The notes beneath the pieces were generated by a model. The model was given only the letters and a program-made list of their open reading frames with translations, was not told the origin of the DNA and did no database searches. The position numbers and the translations under genes are program-made. Shown here one piece after another: positions 52,701-60,891 of a stretch of 61,937 nucleotides of DNA. Within the stretch, counting starts at the first letter, position 1, and every line of letters begins with the position of its first letter. Origin of the DNA: Shimia abyssi (GTDB lineage Bacteria; Pseudomonadota; Alphaproteobacteria; Rhodobacterales; Rhodobacteraceae); assembly GCF_003014475.1 (NCBI RefSeq), contig NZ_PYGJ01000022.1, positions 1 to 61,937 on the forward strand, in the 5' to 3' direction.

Positions 52701-54320
52701 GTTTGTCACCTGACTAAAGTTCTGGCGGAAGAAGTGGCTCAGCGGGCGATACATCTTGGACAAAACCGCGCTTGGGGTGTCATCCCCCATCGAAGCCAGC
52801 GATTCCTTGCCATCCTCCGCCATCGGAGCGAGAATCTGTTCGACCTCTTCAATGGTATACCCAGCCGCAATCTGGCGCTTGCGCAGCTTCTCGCCTGAGA
52901 ATGCAGGCTTCTCTTCAATGCTGCCCAGCTCACTTGCAAGATCACGGATCTTGCCAACCCAGTCGCCATAAGGGCGGGCATTGGCCAGTTTATCCTTGAT
53001 CTCGGTGTCGTGGTATAGCTTGCCTTCTTTCATATCCACTGCCAGCAACTGACCTGGACCAAGCGCGCCTTTTTCAATGACGTCAAATTCATCAATCGGC
53101 ACCATTCCGGCCTCAGACCCGGCAATCAACAGCCCTTCACCCGTTACGACATAGCGCATAGGGCGCAAACCATTTCGGTCCAGACCGGCACACACCCAGC
53201 GACCATCGGTCATCGCCAGCGCGGCTGGGCCGTCCCACGGCTCCATCACGCTATTGCAATAGCTGTACATGTCGCGCCACGCTTGCGGCAGATCAACCGC
53301 CTGCTTGGACCAGCTCTCTGGCACCAGCATGGTTTTTGCCATCGGCGCAGAGCGTCCCGCCCGCACCATCAATTCAAACACCGCGTCCAACGCCGCCGAA
53401 TCTGAACTTCCGCCCGGCACAATCGGCTTAATGTCCTCGGCCATGTCACCAAACGTACCGCTGGCTAGCCTGATTTCGTGGCTCTTCATCCAGTTCAGGT
53501 TGCCCTTCAGCGTGTTGATCTCACCGTTGTGGGCCAACATGCGGAACGGCTGCGCGAGCCACCATTGTGGGAACGTGTTGGTGGAATACCGCTGGTGATA
53601 CAGTGCGAAGGCGCTTTCAAACCGTTCGTCCAGCAGATCAGGATAGAACACGGCGACCTGCTCGGCCAACATCATGCCCTTATAAATGATCGAACGACAG
53701 CTCAGCGACGCAATATATAGACCATTGATGTTCGACGCAGCGGCAGCTTTCTCGATCCGGCGACGGATCACATACAGCTCGCGCTCAAACGTCTCTTCAT
53801 CCACACCTTTGGAATTGGTGATCAGAATTTGTTCGATCTCGGGGCGGGTCGCATTGGCCTTTTCACCAAGGCAGGTCGTGTCCACAGGCACATGGCGCCA
53901 GCCATATATGCCATACCCCATTCGCAGAACTTCGGTCTCGACGATCGTCCGGCACGATTCCTGCGCGCCATGGTCGGTGCGCGGCAGAAATACCTGACCC
54001 ACGGCCATCAATTCATCCATGTTTGGCTCATGGCCAGTGCGGCGGATCTGATCGTAAAAGAACTGAACCGGAATCTGCACATGAATGCCTGCGCCATCGC
54101 CGGTCTTGCCATCCGCGTCCACTGCACCCCGGTGCCAAATCGCCTTGAGCGCGGTGATGCCCGCCTCAACCACCTTGCGGCTGGGCTTGCCATCGATTGA
54201 CACGACAAGACCAACGCCGCAAGACGAATGCTCTTCTTCTTCCGAATACAGGCCGTTTTCGGCCATCCACTTGCGCTTTGCTTCTTCGGCGCGCACCCAG
54301 TTCTGATCGTACTTGGTCAT
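49782..54320 (-). CDS. gltB: Glutamate synthase (NADPH) large subunit
   Basis: A 1512-residue enzyme that makes glutamate from glutamine and 2-oxoglutarate together with GltD. The nucleophile Cys34 in HSSCGVGLVV follows a 33-residue propeptide. In order it has a class II amidotransferase domain (about 34-430), a central domain, the FMN/2-oxoglutarate synthase domain with SGEGGEDPAHF and GHNGGTGASP, the 3Fe-4S Cys cluster in CIMVRQCQSNTCPVGVCTQ, and the C-terminal beta-helix with GGTVVVRPP. Length is normal. It is preceded by gltD with a 154-base gap. Confidence 0.97.
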   Translation of the reverse strand: MTKYDQNWVRAEEAKRKWMAENGLYSEEEEHSSCGVGLVVSIDGKPSRKVVEAGITALKAIWHRGAVDADGKTGDGAGIHVQIPVQFFYDQIRRTGHEPNMDELMAVGQVFLPRTDHGAQESCRTIVETEVLRMGYGIYGWRHVPVDTTCLGEKANATRPEIEQILITNSKGVDEETFERELYVIRRRIEKAAAASNINGLYIASLSCRSIIYKGMMLAEQVAVFYPDLLDERFESAFALYHQRYSTNTFPQWWLAQPFRMLAHNGEINTLKGNLNWMKSHEIRLASGTFGDMAEDIKPIVPGGSSDSAALDAVFELMVRAGRSAPMAKTMLVPESWSKQAVDLPQAWRDMYSYCNSVMEPWDGPAALAMTDGRWVCAGLDRNGLRPMRYVVTGEGLLIAGSEAGMVPIDEFDVIEKGALGPGQLLAVDMKEGKLYHDTEIKDKLANARPYGDWVGKIRDLASELGSIEEKPAFSGEKLRKRQIAAGYTIEEVEQILAPMAEDGKESLASMGDDTPSAVLSKMYRPLSHFFRQNFSQVTNPPIDSLREFRVMSLKTRFGNLKNVLDEDGSQTEIVLLESPFVGNSQFEHLLKAFDDTVVRIDCTFDADGGDGALRAGLERIRAEAEDAVRSGAGHIVLSDEAQNEAKVGMPMILATSAVHSHLTRKGLRTFSSLNVRSAECIDPHYFAVLIGAGATVVNAYLAEDTLADRIARGLADGTLTENIARYREAVDQGLLKIMAKMGISVISSYRGGLNFEAVGLSRAMCAEYFPGMISRISGIGVIGIQKKVVDVHAKGWLSGQDVMPIGGFYKARKSGETHAWGAQSMHMMQAACNRASYQLWKQYSAKMQSNPPIHLRDLLDFKAIGEAIPIEEVESITAIRKRFVTPGMSLGALSPEAHKTLNVAMNRIGAKSDSGEGGEDPAHFVPEPNGDNPSAKIKQVASGRFGVTAEYLNQCEELEIKVAQGAKPGEGGQLPGMKVTDLIARLRHSTKGVTLISPPPHHDIYSIEDLAQLIYDLKQINPRCKVTVKLVASSGVGTIAAGVAKAKADVILVSGHNGGTGASPATSIKFAGLPWEMGLTEAHQVLAMNNLRERVTLRTDGGLRTGRDIVMAAMLGAEEYGIGTAALIAMGCIMVRQCQSNTCPVGVCTQDESLRAKYTGSADKVVNLITFYAQEVREILASIGARSLGEVIGRADLLAQVSRGSAHLDDLDLNPLLITVDGASEIVYNRDKPRNAVPDTLDAEIVRDAARFLEDGEKMQLSYAVQNTHRTVGTRTSSHIVRNFGMRNALQEDHLTVKLTGSAGQSLGAFAAPGLKIEVSGDANDYVGKGLSGGTVVVRPPMASPLTASENTIIGNTVLYGATDGHLFAAGRAGERFAVRNSGAKVVIEGCGSNGCEYMTGGVAVILGEIGANFGAGMTGGMAYLYDPEGQVETAMNHETLVTCPVTVDHWEAELKGLIERHVSETGSRKAADILQHWDVEKAHFLQVCPKEMLVHLPAPLAIEEAAVPAE

Positions 54321-54474
54321 GGATTCTTAACCTTTCTCTTGCTTTCGGTCAGCTCGACTGACCTGAGCTGCGCGGAAGGTCGTTCAACCTTCAAAACGCG
54401 CACCTACGTAATACCGACGCGAAACCGACGTTATGCCGACGTCCCAAAATGGCAGCATTTGCCCGCCGATCGGG
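54321..54474 (-). promoter_or_regulatory. gltD-gltB gap with three phased hexamer repeats and two hairpins
   Basis: CCGACG occurs at 54414-54419, 54425-54430 and 54436-54441, exactly 11 bp apart, so all three lie on one face of the helix. Nearby are the hairpins GAAGGT/ACCTTC (54375-54392) and GGTCAG/CTGACC (54347-54363), the last just before gltB. These may serve a regulator or slow transcription between the two genes; no known family is recognised. Confidence 0.5.
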
Positions 54475-55908
54475 TTACTCAGCCGCCACCGAAACCGGTG
54501 CGCCGAACTGCTCAAGGATCGCATCGGCGCAATCGCGCCCGTCCTTAATCGCCCACACCACCAGACTTGCGCCTCGTACGATGTCACCCACCGCATAAAC
54601 GCCCGGCATAGCCGTTGCTCCAGTGGTGAATTCTGCCTTAACCGTGCCCCAACGGGTCACTTCCAGCTCGGGTTGATCCCAAAGTGTCGGCAGGTCTTCC
54701 GGCTCAAAGCCCAGCGCCTTGATAACCAGATCGGCCTCTTCGACATAGTCCGCGCCTTCGATCACTTCGGGGCTTTGACGCCCCGATGCATCAGGCTGAC
54801 CCAAGCGCATCTTCTGCACCATCACGCCTTTAACCGGATCACCGCTAAAGCCCTTGGGCGCGGTCAGCCAGACAAATTCCACACCTTCTTCTTCGGCATT
54901 ATTCGTCTCACGCTGCGAGCCGGGCATGTTGGCTCGGTCACGGCGATAGAGACACTTCACGCTCTCTGCACCTTGGCGAATTGCGGTCCGCACACAGTCC
55001 ATGGCCGTGTCACCACCACCGATCACAACAACCTTTTTACCCTCTGCGGACAAGGTGCCGTCTTCGAACTCAGACACCGTGTCGCCAAAGCTGAGACGGT
55101 TGGACGCGGTCAGATAGTCGATAGCCTTGACGATTCCCTCGGCACCAGCGCCCGGCCCTTGTAAATCACGGCTTTTGTACACGCCAGTTGCGATAACCAC
55201 GGCGTCATGGGCCTCACGGATTTCACCAAAGCTGATGTCCTTACCAACCTGACAATTCAGCCGAAAGGTCACGCCGCCTTGCTCCAGCTGGTCGTTGCGG
55301 CGCATGACAATGTCTTTCTCCAGCTTAAAGCCGGGGATTCCATAGGTTAGCAATCCGCCTGCCCGATCGTGACTGTCATAGACGGTCACTTGGATGCCCG
55401 CACGACGCAACCGATCCGCTGCGGCCAAACCACCGGGACCAGCCCCAATGATGCCAACACTTTCGGTACGCTCCTGCGCAGGTTTGGCTGGCTTGACCCA
55501 ACCCTGCTCCCAGGCAGTATCTGTAATGTACTTCTCGACTGACCCAATGGTCACAGTGCCGTGGCCGGATTGCTCAATGACACAGTTGCCTTCGCACAAA
55601 CGGTCCTGAGGACAAATGCGACCACATATTTCAGGGAATGTATTTGTGGCTTGGCTAACGGCATAGGCCTCTTCCAGACGGCCCGTCGCAGTAAGGCGCA
55701 GCCAGTCGGGAATATTGTTGTGCAACGGGCAATGCGACTGGCAATACGGTACACCGCACTGCGAGCAGCGGCTCGCCTGTTCTTCGGCTTTGACCTTTGC
55801 GTACTCCGCATAGATCTCATTGAAGTCCTGCTTCCGTGCGGTTGCTTCACGCTTTTCAGGCATGTCACGGTCTACAGTTACAAACTTCAGCATAGGTTGC
55901 TTGGCCAC
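54475..55908 (-). CDS. gltD: Glutamate synthase (NADPH) small subunit
   Basis: A 477-residue flavoprotein that feeds electrons from NADPH to GltB. The N-terminal 4Fe-4S region has CSQCGVPYCQSHCPLHNNIPDW. The FAD motif is GIIGAGPGGLAAADRLRRAG (about 150-169) and the NADPH motif VVIGGGDTAMDCVRTA. It is the first gene of the operon, transcribed toward gltB, and divergent from uppP. Confidence 0.96.
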   Translation of the reverse strand: MAKQPMLKFVTVDRDMPEKREATARKQDFNEIYAEYAKVKAEEQASRCSQCGVPYCQSHCPLHNNIPDWLRLTATGRLEEAYAVSQATNTFPEICGRICPQDRLCEGNCVIEQSGHGTVTIGSVEKYITDTAWEQGWVKPAKPAQERTESVGIIGAGPGGLAAADRLRRAGIQVTVYDSHDRAGGLLTYGIPGFKLEKDIVMRRNDQLEQGGVTFRLNCQVGKDISFGEIREAHDAVVIATGVYKSRDLQGPGAGAEGIVKAIDYLTASNRLSFGDTVSEFEDGTLSAEGKKVVVIGGGDTAMDCVRTAIRQGAESVKCLYRRDRANMPGSQRETNNAEEEGVEFVWLTAPKGFSGDPVKGVMVQKMRLGQPDASGRQSPEVIEGADYVEEADLVIKALGFEPEDLPTLWDQPELEVTRWGTVKAEFTTGATAMPGVYAVGDIVRGASLVVWAIKDGRDCADAILEQFGAPVSVAAE

Positions 55909-56128
55909 GCCAACTACCTCCCGATAAATTCCAGTAGCGCGTGTTTAAGCAAAACCGCAGGAAGATAAAAGTCAAAAGTGCTGACCTAAAATGAAGTTTT
56001 TTTGCGTCAATGGTCTCTGAATACAATCTTGAGCCGATAAATTATGGCCGATTCGGATATAATTTATCACTTTCCTTTTGTTTTCTAACCCTTATACCCG
56101 ATATTGCAATCGCACCCTTCGAGGTTCC
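55909..56128. promoter_or_regulatory. gltD/uppP divergent region with long inverted repeat
   Basis: The 220-base gap contains a perfect 10-bp inverted repeat, GATAAATTAT (56036-56045) and ATAATTTATC (56059-56068), with a 13-base spacer. It is 60 bases before uppP and 128 before gltD. The AT-rich arms do not match NtrC or other sites I know. Confidence 0.5.
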
Positions 56129-56932
56129 ATGCCACTGCTTCACATCTTGCTTGTCGCAATTATCCAAGGCGTAACCGAGTTCCTGCCCGTCAGCTCGTCC
56201 GGACACCTAATTCTCCTACCGAATCTCTTGGGATTGGAAGATCAGGGGCAGGCTATAGATGTTGCAGTCCACGTGGGCACACTGGGCGCTGTGGTTCTGT
56301 TTTTCTGGTCCGACGTTAAACTAGCGATACTCGGAGTACCGCGCCTTTTGGCTGGAAAACGGGATACTGAAGGAGCGACACTAGCGTTTCTTCTTCTGAT
56401 CGCCACGGTACCAGTTGTAATTGCAGGTTTCATACTAAAGATAACGGGCCTGGATGAGGTCATGCGATCCATCACCGTCATTGGATGGACAATGTTGTTA
56501 TTTGGGATCGTGTTGTGGTGGGCAGATCAGACAGGGGCTTCTGAGAAATCTGATGGCAACTGGAATTTGCGCGATGCGATCATAATGGGGCTTTGGCAAG
56601 CCATCGCGCTGATACCCGGCACTTCGAGGTCCGGCATCGCGATAACAGGAGCCCGTCGACTAGGTTACGACCGGACCAGCGCAGCCAAATTGGCTATGCT
56701 GATGTCTATCCCGACAATCCTAGCGAGCGGTGGTCTTCTAACTCTGCAAGTCGCCGGCGAAGCTGATATTCAAACAGCAAAAGACGGTGCTTTTGCAGCC
56801 GTCTTTTCGCTTTTGGCAGCGCTACTCGCTCTTAAAATCATGATGCGACTACTACAATCGATCAGCTACACACCTTACGTGATCTACCGGATAATCCTTG
56901 GATGCACCCTTTTAGCAATCGCATACTCTTAG
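56129..56932 (+). CDS. uppP: Undecaprenyl-diphosphatase (BacA type)
   Basis: A 267-residue inner-membrane enzyme that recycles undecaprenyl diphosphate for wall synthesis. The BacA motifs are clear: GVTEFLPVSSSGHLIL (residues 13-28) with the catalytic Glu, and PGTSRSGIAITGARRLGYDR. About seven or eight membrane segments are visible. ATG 56129 follows GAGG at a short distance; the frame is open further upstream without family match. Confidence 0.95.
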   Translation: MPLLHILLVAIIQGVTEFLPVSSSGHLILLPNLLGLEDQGQAIDVAVHVGTLGAVVLFFWSDVKLAILGVPRLLAGKRDTEGATLAFLLLIATVPVVIAGFILKITGLDEVMRSITVIGWTMLLFGIVLWWADQTGASEKSDGNWNLRDAIIMGLWQAIALIPGTSRSGIAITGARRLGYDRTSAAKLAMLMSIPTILASGGLLTLQVAGEADIQTAKDGAFAAVFSLLAALLALKIMMRLLQSISYTPYVIYRIILGCTLLAIAYS

Positions 56933-56972
56933 CCAGGCGCCACCAACACCTGATGCATAGCGACTGCTCCCT

Positions 56973-57953
56973 TCAAACCTTCAGGTTTTTGGCTGACTCT
57001 TTGATCGCATCATACTGGCCCGAAGGGCGGAACCTCCAAAGATAGTCTGCAATGATTGCATCTGGGGCAATGGGTTGAATACCCAGCGCTTCAAACCCTT
57101 TTGCATCCTCCGCAACGATGTTGTCGTGCCGTAAAAGCTTAACCTGATCGCGCGTCAGCATTTTGTTGTCCAACAAGCCAAACAACATCTTACACCCGAT
57201 GTCGAAGCTCCACCCCATCATACGCCCGACAAAAAAGGGAAGGTTGAGCACAATCTTGTTGCGATTAATCACCTCAAGAATGTCATCGACCCACCCCCGC
57301 AGGCTGTTTACTTGAGGACCACCGAGCTCAAATCGGCCACTCGCTTCTCCCAAAACACCCTTCACCGCTGCTTTCGCAACATCGTCTACGTAAACTGGCT
57401 GAAACAACGTCTCACCACCAACAATTGGCAATATTGGCCCCATGCGAGACATGGAGGCAAAGCGATTGAAAAACTGATCATCAGCACCAAAGATGACCGA
57501 GGGCCGCAAGATCATCGCAGTCGGAAAATTCTCAAGAATGGCGGCTTCGCCTGCTGCTTTTGTACGCGCATAGCTGCTTTCAGACTCCGCATCCGCGCCC
57601 AACGCAGACAGGTGGACCAATCGCTCAATATTTTTCTCAGTGGCAATCCTGGCTATTCTTGATGCTCCTTCGGCCTGAACAGTTTCAAATGTGTTTTTTC
57701 CGCTATTGGCTAGAATACCCACACAGTTCACAACTGCGTTTGCACCGTCCAGGGCCTCAGAAACAGAAACGTCATCGCGAATATTGCAGAAGACGGGTTC
57801 AACCTGGCCAACTGTCCCATACGGCTTGACGAACATCGCTTCGTTTGGACGTCGAACGGCAACTCGAACACGCCAGCTTTGCTTCGCCATGCGCTGCGCG
57901 ATGTGACGCCCGACAAAACCAGACCCGCCGAAGATTGTGACTAGTTTAGACAT
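56973..57953 (-). CDS. Complex I NDUFA9-like / NAD(P)-binding atypical SDR protein
   Basis: A 326-residue Rossmann-fold protein with the nucleotide motif TIFGGSGFVGRHIAQRMAK at the N terminus (residues 6-24) and VNCVGILANSGKNTFETVQAEG. The pattern matches the NDUFA9 subunit family, an accessory protein of respiratory complex I in mitochondria and alphaproteobacteria. The catalytic Tyr-Lys pair of SDR enzymes is not clear, in line with a structural role. I start at ATG 57953 after GGAGG. No nuo genes are near. Confidence 0.82.
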   Translation of the reverse strand: MSKLVTIFGGSGFVGRHIAQRMAKQSWRVRVAVRRPNEAMFVKPYGTVGQVEPVFCNIRDDVSVSEALDGANAVVNCVGILANSGKNTFETVQAEGASRIARIATEKNIERLVHLSALGADAESESSYARTKAAGEAAILENFPTAMILRPSVIFGADDQFFNRFASMSRMGPILPIVGGETLFQPVYVDDVAKAAVKGVLGEASGRFELGGPQVNSLRGWVDDILEVINRNKIVLNLPFFVGRMMGWSFDIGCKMLFGLLDNKMLTRDQVKLLRHDNIVAEDAKGFEALGIQPIAPDAIIADYLWRFRPSGQYDAIKESAKNLKV

Positions 57954-58385
57954 TGGTGTCCTCCAAAAGCTCATCCTAGAAACTGAAATACTTCTCCGCG
58001 CCTTTTGGCACAAGCTTCTAACTCGAACAGTGGCAAAAAGCCTCGTCACAAAAATCATCTATGGGCTGGAGCGCACCTACCAGGCCTTAGCTCGACGCAC
58101 GAACTTCAAGGCACGCGCGGCCCGAAATACAAGCATCTCTTATGTTGGAGGCCCTCCAAAAATGAGGCAAGCACCCAAGAACTCTCAGAAAATGCTGCCA
58201 ATTTACGCGAAGTCCCCGCAAACAGGTTCGATGGCCCAGTCTTTCATCTATATGTAGGCGCCGATTTACCCGGCGCGGGTCAAATCCAACTTGGCACGAA
58301 CATCTAAGCTCCACCCGGAGAACCGGGTTAGACCTCACTCGGATCCTTTTTTAGTTATTCCGACAATCTCCAGTATTGAGGACAA
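57954..58385. other. Long intergenic region with two hairpins, no clear gene
   Basis: This 432-base stretch between the NDUFA9-like gene and the ABC operon holds a hairpin GATTTACCC/GGGTCAAATC with one bulged base (58263-58286), a perfect ACCCGG/CCGGGT hairpin with loop AGAA (58313-58328) and a run of six T at 58347-58352. The A-run seen from the ABC operon (minus strand) is on the wrong side for a terminator. A plus-strand frame of 106 codons overlaps the start of the NDUFA9-like gene, but it has no recognisable domain and poor codon pattern. A small RNA is possible. Confidence 0.4.
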
Positions 58386-59981
58386 TCAGGCAAACTTATC
58401 CAACCAAGCCGGATCCATTTCCGGCACCGACGACAGCAACAATTGGGTGTATTCAGGGTGCGGCGGTGAGAGAACGGTTTCCTTGTCGCCCTGCTCAACG
58501 ACACGGCCCTTACTCATAACAACAATTTCGTCACTAATCGCTTCGACTGTCGCGATGTCGTGCGTGATGAAGAGATATGAAATACCCTTTTCTTTCTGCA
58601 ACCTCAAAAGCAACTGCAGAATGCCCTCCTGAACAATCTGATCCAATGCAGATGTTACCTCATCACAAAGAATGATGTCCGGATCGGCCGCAAGGGCTCT
58701 GGCGATGCATATACGCTGTTTCTGCCCCCCAGAAAGCTCGGACGGCAAGCGGTCAAAAAAACTCTCGTTTAGTTCGATCTGCTCAAGCAGATTTATAATT
58801 TCGGCTTCAAGCTTTTTGCCCTTGTACCCGTGGTAAAACTCCAGCGGGCGACCAATGATTTCACCGACGGTTTGCCGCGGGTTCATGGCGGTATCTGCCA
58901 TCTGATAGATCATCTGAATCCGCCGAAGCTGCTCCTTACTGCGCCCATTCAGCGTGGCGGGCAGCTCTTCGCCATTGAACACAACACGGCCCCTTTTTGG
59001 CGGCAGTAGTCCAGTGATAACGCGGGCCGTAGTAGATTTCCCGGAACCAGATTCCCCGACAACAGAAACTGTTCGGCCTCTAGGGATGCGAAGGTTCACG
59101 TCAAACAAGACCGGAACTGGCCCGTATGACGCACCGACATTTTCAACTGAAAGAGTTATGTCTTCGGTATTCTCAACAGGCTTGCGCAAAGCCCTCACTG
59201 ACCAAAGAGACTTCGTATAGTCTTCTTTTGGGTCTGACAGCATTGTGCGCGTGGGTGCCTCTTCGACCTCTTCACCATAGCGCAACACTTTGATGCGATC
59301 AGCCATTTGCGCAACGACAGCAAGATCATGGGTGATATATATTGCCGCCGCACCAAACTCGCGCACAATTTTGCGCATAGACAACAAAACTTCAACCTGT
59401 GTGGTCACATCAAGTGCCGTGGTCGGTTCATCAAAGATAATCAGGTCCGGGCGCGGCGACATGGCCATCGCGGTCATGATGCGTTGCAGCTGACCACCGG
59501 ATACCTGGTGCGGATACCGATCACCAATCGTTTCTGGGTTGGGAAGCGAAAGCGACCTATAGAGCTCCTGAGCGTCTGTGCGGGCAGCGTTTTCAGATTC
59601 GATGTTCTCACGAACCTTCGCCCGTATAGTTTGGGCAATTAGTTGGTGTGCCGGATTAAATGATGCAGCCGCGGATTGCGCTACATAGGTGATGCGCGTA
59701 CCCCAAAACTTGCGCTTTTCCACTTCTGACGCGCGGGCCAGGTCGACACCATCAAACATAATAGATCCGCCCGCGATACGGCAACCGGGTTGCACATATC
59801 CCATTGCCGCTTTGCCAAGAGTGGATTTTCCTGCGCCAGATTCACCGATCAGGCCAAGCACCTCACCGCGTCGCAATTGCAAATCGACGCCTTTGATAAT
59901 CGGATTCCAATGTTCGTCCGAAAAGCCTTCAATACGGATGTCTCGCATATCCAGCAGTACGTTGTCGGATTTATGTTTCAT
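58386..59981 (-). CDS. Fused double ABC ATPase of an oligopeptide-type transporter
   Basis: A 531-residue protein joining two ATPase domains, equal to DppD and DppF in one chain. Domain 1 has Walker A GESGAGKST at residues 46-54 and the signature VSGGQLQRI; domain 2 has GESGSGKST and LSGGQKQRICIARALAADPDIILCDEVTSALD. The C-terminal end of each domain carries the peptide/nickel transporter extension (PHPEYTQLLLSSVPEMDP). ATG 59981 lies inside the 3' end of the upstream permease (11-base overlap), so translation is coupled. It should drive uptake of peptides, nickel or similar compounds; a precise substrate is not visible. Confidence 0.92.
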   Translation of the reverse strand: MKHKSDNVLLDMRDIRIEGFSDEHWNPIIKGVDLQLRRGEVLGLIGESGAGKSTLGKAAMGYVQPGCRIAGGSIMFDGVDLARASEVEKRKFWGTRITYVAQSAAASFNPAHQLIAQTIRAKVRENIESENAARTDAQELYRSLSLPNPETIGDRYPHQVSGGQLQRIMTAMAMSPRPDLIIFDEPTTALDVTTQVEVLLSMRKIVREFGAAAIYITHDLAVVAQMADRIKVLRYGEEVEEAPTRTMLSDPKEDYTKSLWSVRALRKPVENTEDITLSVENVGASYGPVPVLFDVNLRIPRGRTVSVVGESGSGKSTTARVITGLLPPKRGRVVFNGEELPATLNGRSKEQLRRIQMIYQMADTAMNPRQTVGEIIGRPLEFYHGYKGKKLEAEIINLLEQIELNESFFDRLPSELSGGQKQRICIARALAADPDIILCDEVTSALDQIVQEGILQLLLRLQKEKGISYLFITHDIATVEAISDEIVVMSKGRVVEQGDKETVLSPPHPEYTQLLLSSVPEMDPAWLDKFA

Positions 59982-60891
59982 CGCGCAATCCACTTGTTGT
60001 CTGAAGGAACCAATCAACTACAAAGTTTACCCCGATTGTCAGGAGAGCAATGCAGGCCGCCGGCATCAACGGGGTTAGACCAGCAGTGATATCAAAACGA
60101 GCAAACTGCATCATGTTCGCCGTTTCGCGTACCATCGTGCCCCAATCTGCCGTTGGTGGTTGAATACCCACCCCGAGGAAAGAAAGTGCCGCGATTGTCA
60201 AAGAGACAAAACAGAACCGCAGCCCAAATTCCGCTACCAATGGTGGTAAAATATTGGGCAGCACCTCGCGACGCATTGTCCAGCTGAGCCCCTCTCCACG
60301 CAGGCGCGCGGCCTCAACGTAATCCATGACAGAGACACTGACAGCCACGGAACGAGTCAGGCGGAAGACGCGTGTGGAATCCAGTAGCGCGATGATGACA
60401 ACCAATGCCCAAACATTGGAACCAGTAATTGTGAGAAGCATCAAAGCAAAAATCAGCGCAGGAATTGCCATAACAACGTCGATACTACGACTGATAAACT
60501 GGTCGACCCAACCCCGGCTGATGGCAGCGACCAAGCCAAGGCTTCCGCCTAGGAAAAAGGCAAGCAAAGTAGCCGCGAGGGCAATTCCGATTGTGTTGCG
60601 CGCGCCGAATATGAGGCGGCTGAGGATGTCACGCCCGATCTGGTCGGTTCCAAAAAGAAACCCATTGCCCCATGGGGCCAACGGCGGACCAGCGATTTCG
60701 CTTTCGCCATAGGGCGCAAAGAAGGGGCCAACCAAAGCCATGAGCCCGTAGAATATGATAATGGCCAGCCCGATGCGCGCTGTGAATGGTGACTTTTTCA
60801 ACAAGAGGCGAATGCGTTCACCTCGTGTGCGGCGACGACGAACCTGTGCGACTTCCTGGTCAGCGGAGTATGATGTCTGAGATTGTGTCAT
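59971..60891 (-). CDS. Oligopeptide-type ABC permease, DppC-like
   Basis: A 306-residue inner-membrane permease. Basic N-terminal residues (RRRRTRGERIRLLLKKS) precede TM1 (IGLAIIIFYGLMALVGPFFAP). The typical FGTDQIGRDILSRLIFGARNT region and the EAA loop EAARLRGEGLSWTMRREVLPNI are present. I start at ATG 60891, which overlaps the stop of the upstream permease by 4 bases (ATGA). A much longer frame runs upstream inside the first permease gene but has no permease similarity. Confidence 0.92.
   Translation of the reverse strand: MTQSQTSYSADQEVAQVRRRRTRGERIRLLLKKSPFTARIGLAIIIFYGLMALVGPFFAPYGESEIAGPPLAPWGNGFLFGTDQIGRDILSRLIFGARNTIGIALAATLLAFFLGGSLGLVAAISRGWVDQFISRSIDVVMAIPALIFALMLLTITGSNVWALVVIIALLDSTRVFRLTRSVAVSVSVMDYVEAARLRGEGLSWTMRREVLPNILPPLVAEFGLRFCFVSLTIAALSFLGVGIQPPTADWGTMVRETANMMQFARFDITAGLTPLMPAACIALLTIGVNFVVDWFLQTTSGLRDET

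Noticed and set aside
57937..58257. A 106-codon plus-strand frame at the start of the long intergenic region
   Set aside because: It overlaps the NDUFA9-like start, lacks a ribosome site and has no recognisable domain; kept only as a remark.
58296..58352. Possible tRNA or tmRNA end near the ACCCGG/CCGGGT hairpin
   Set aside because: No T-loop GGTTCGA pattern, no acceptor stem and no CCA end can be placed around it.
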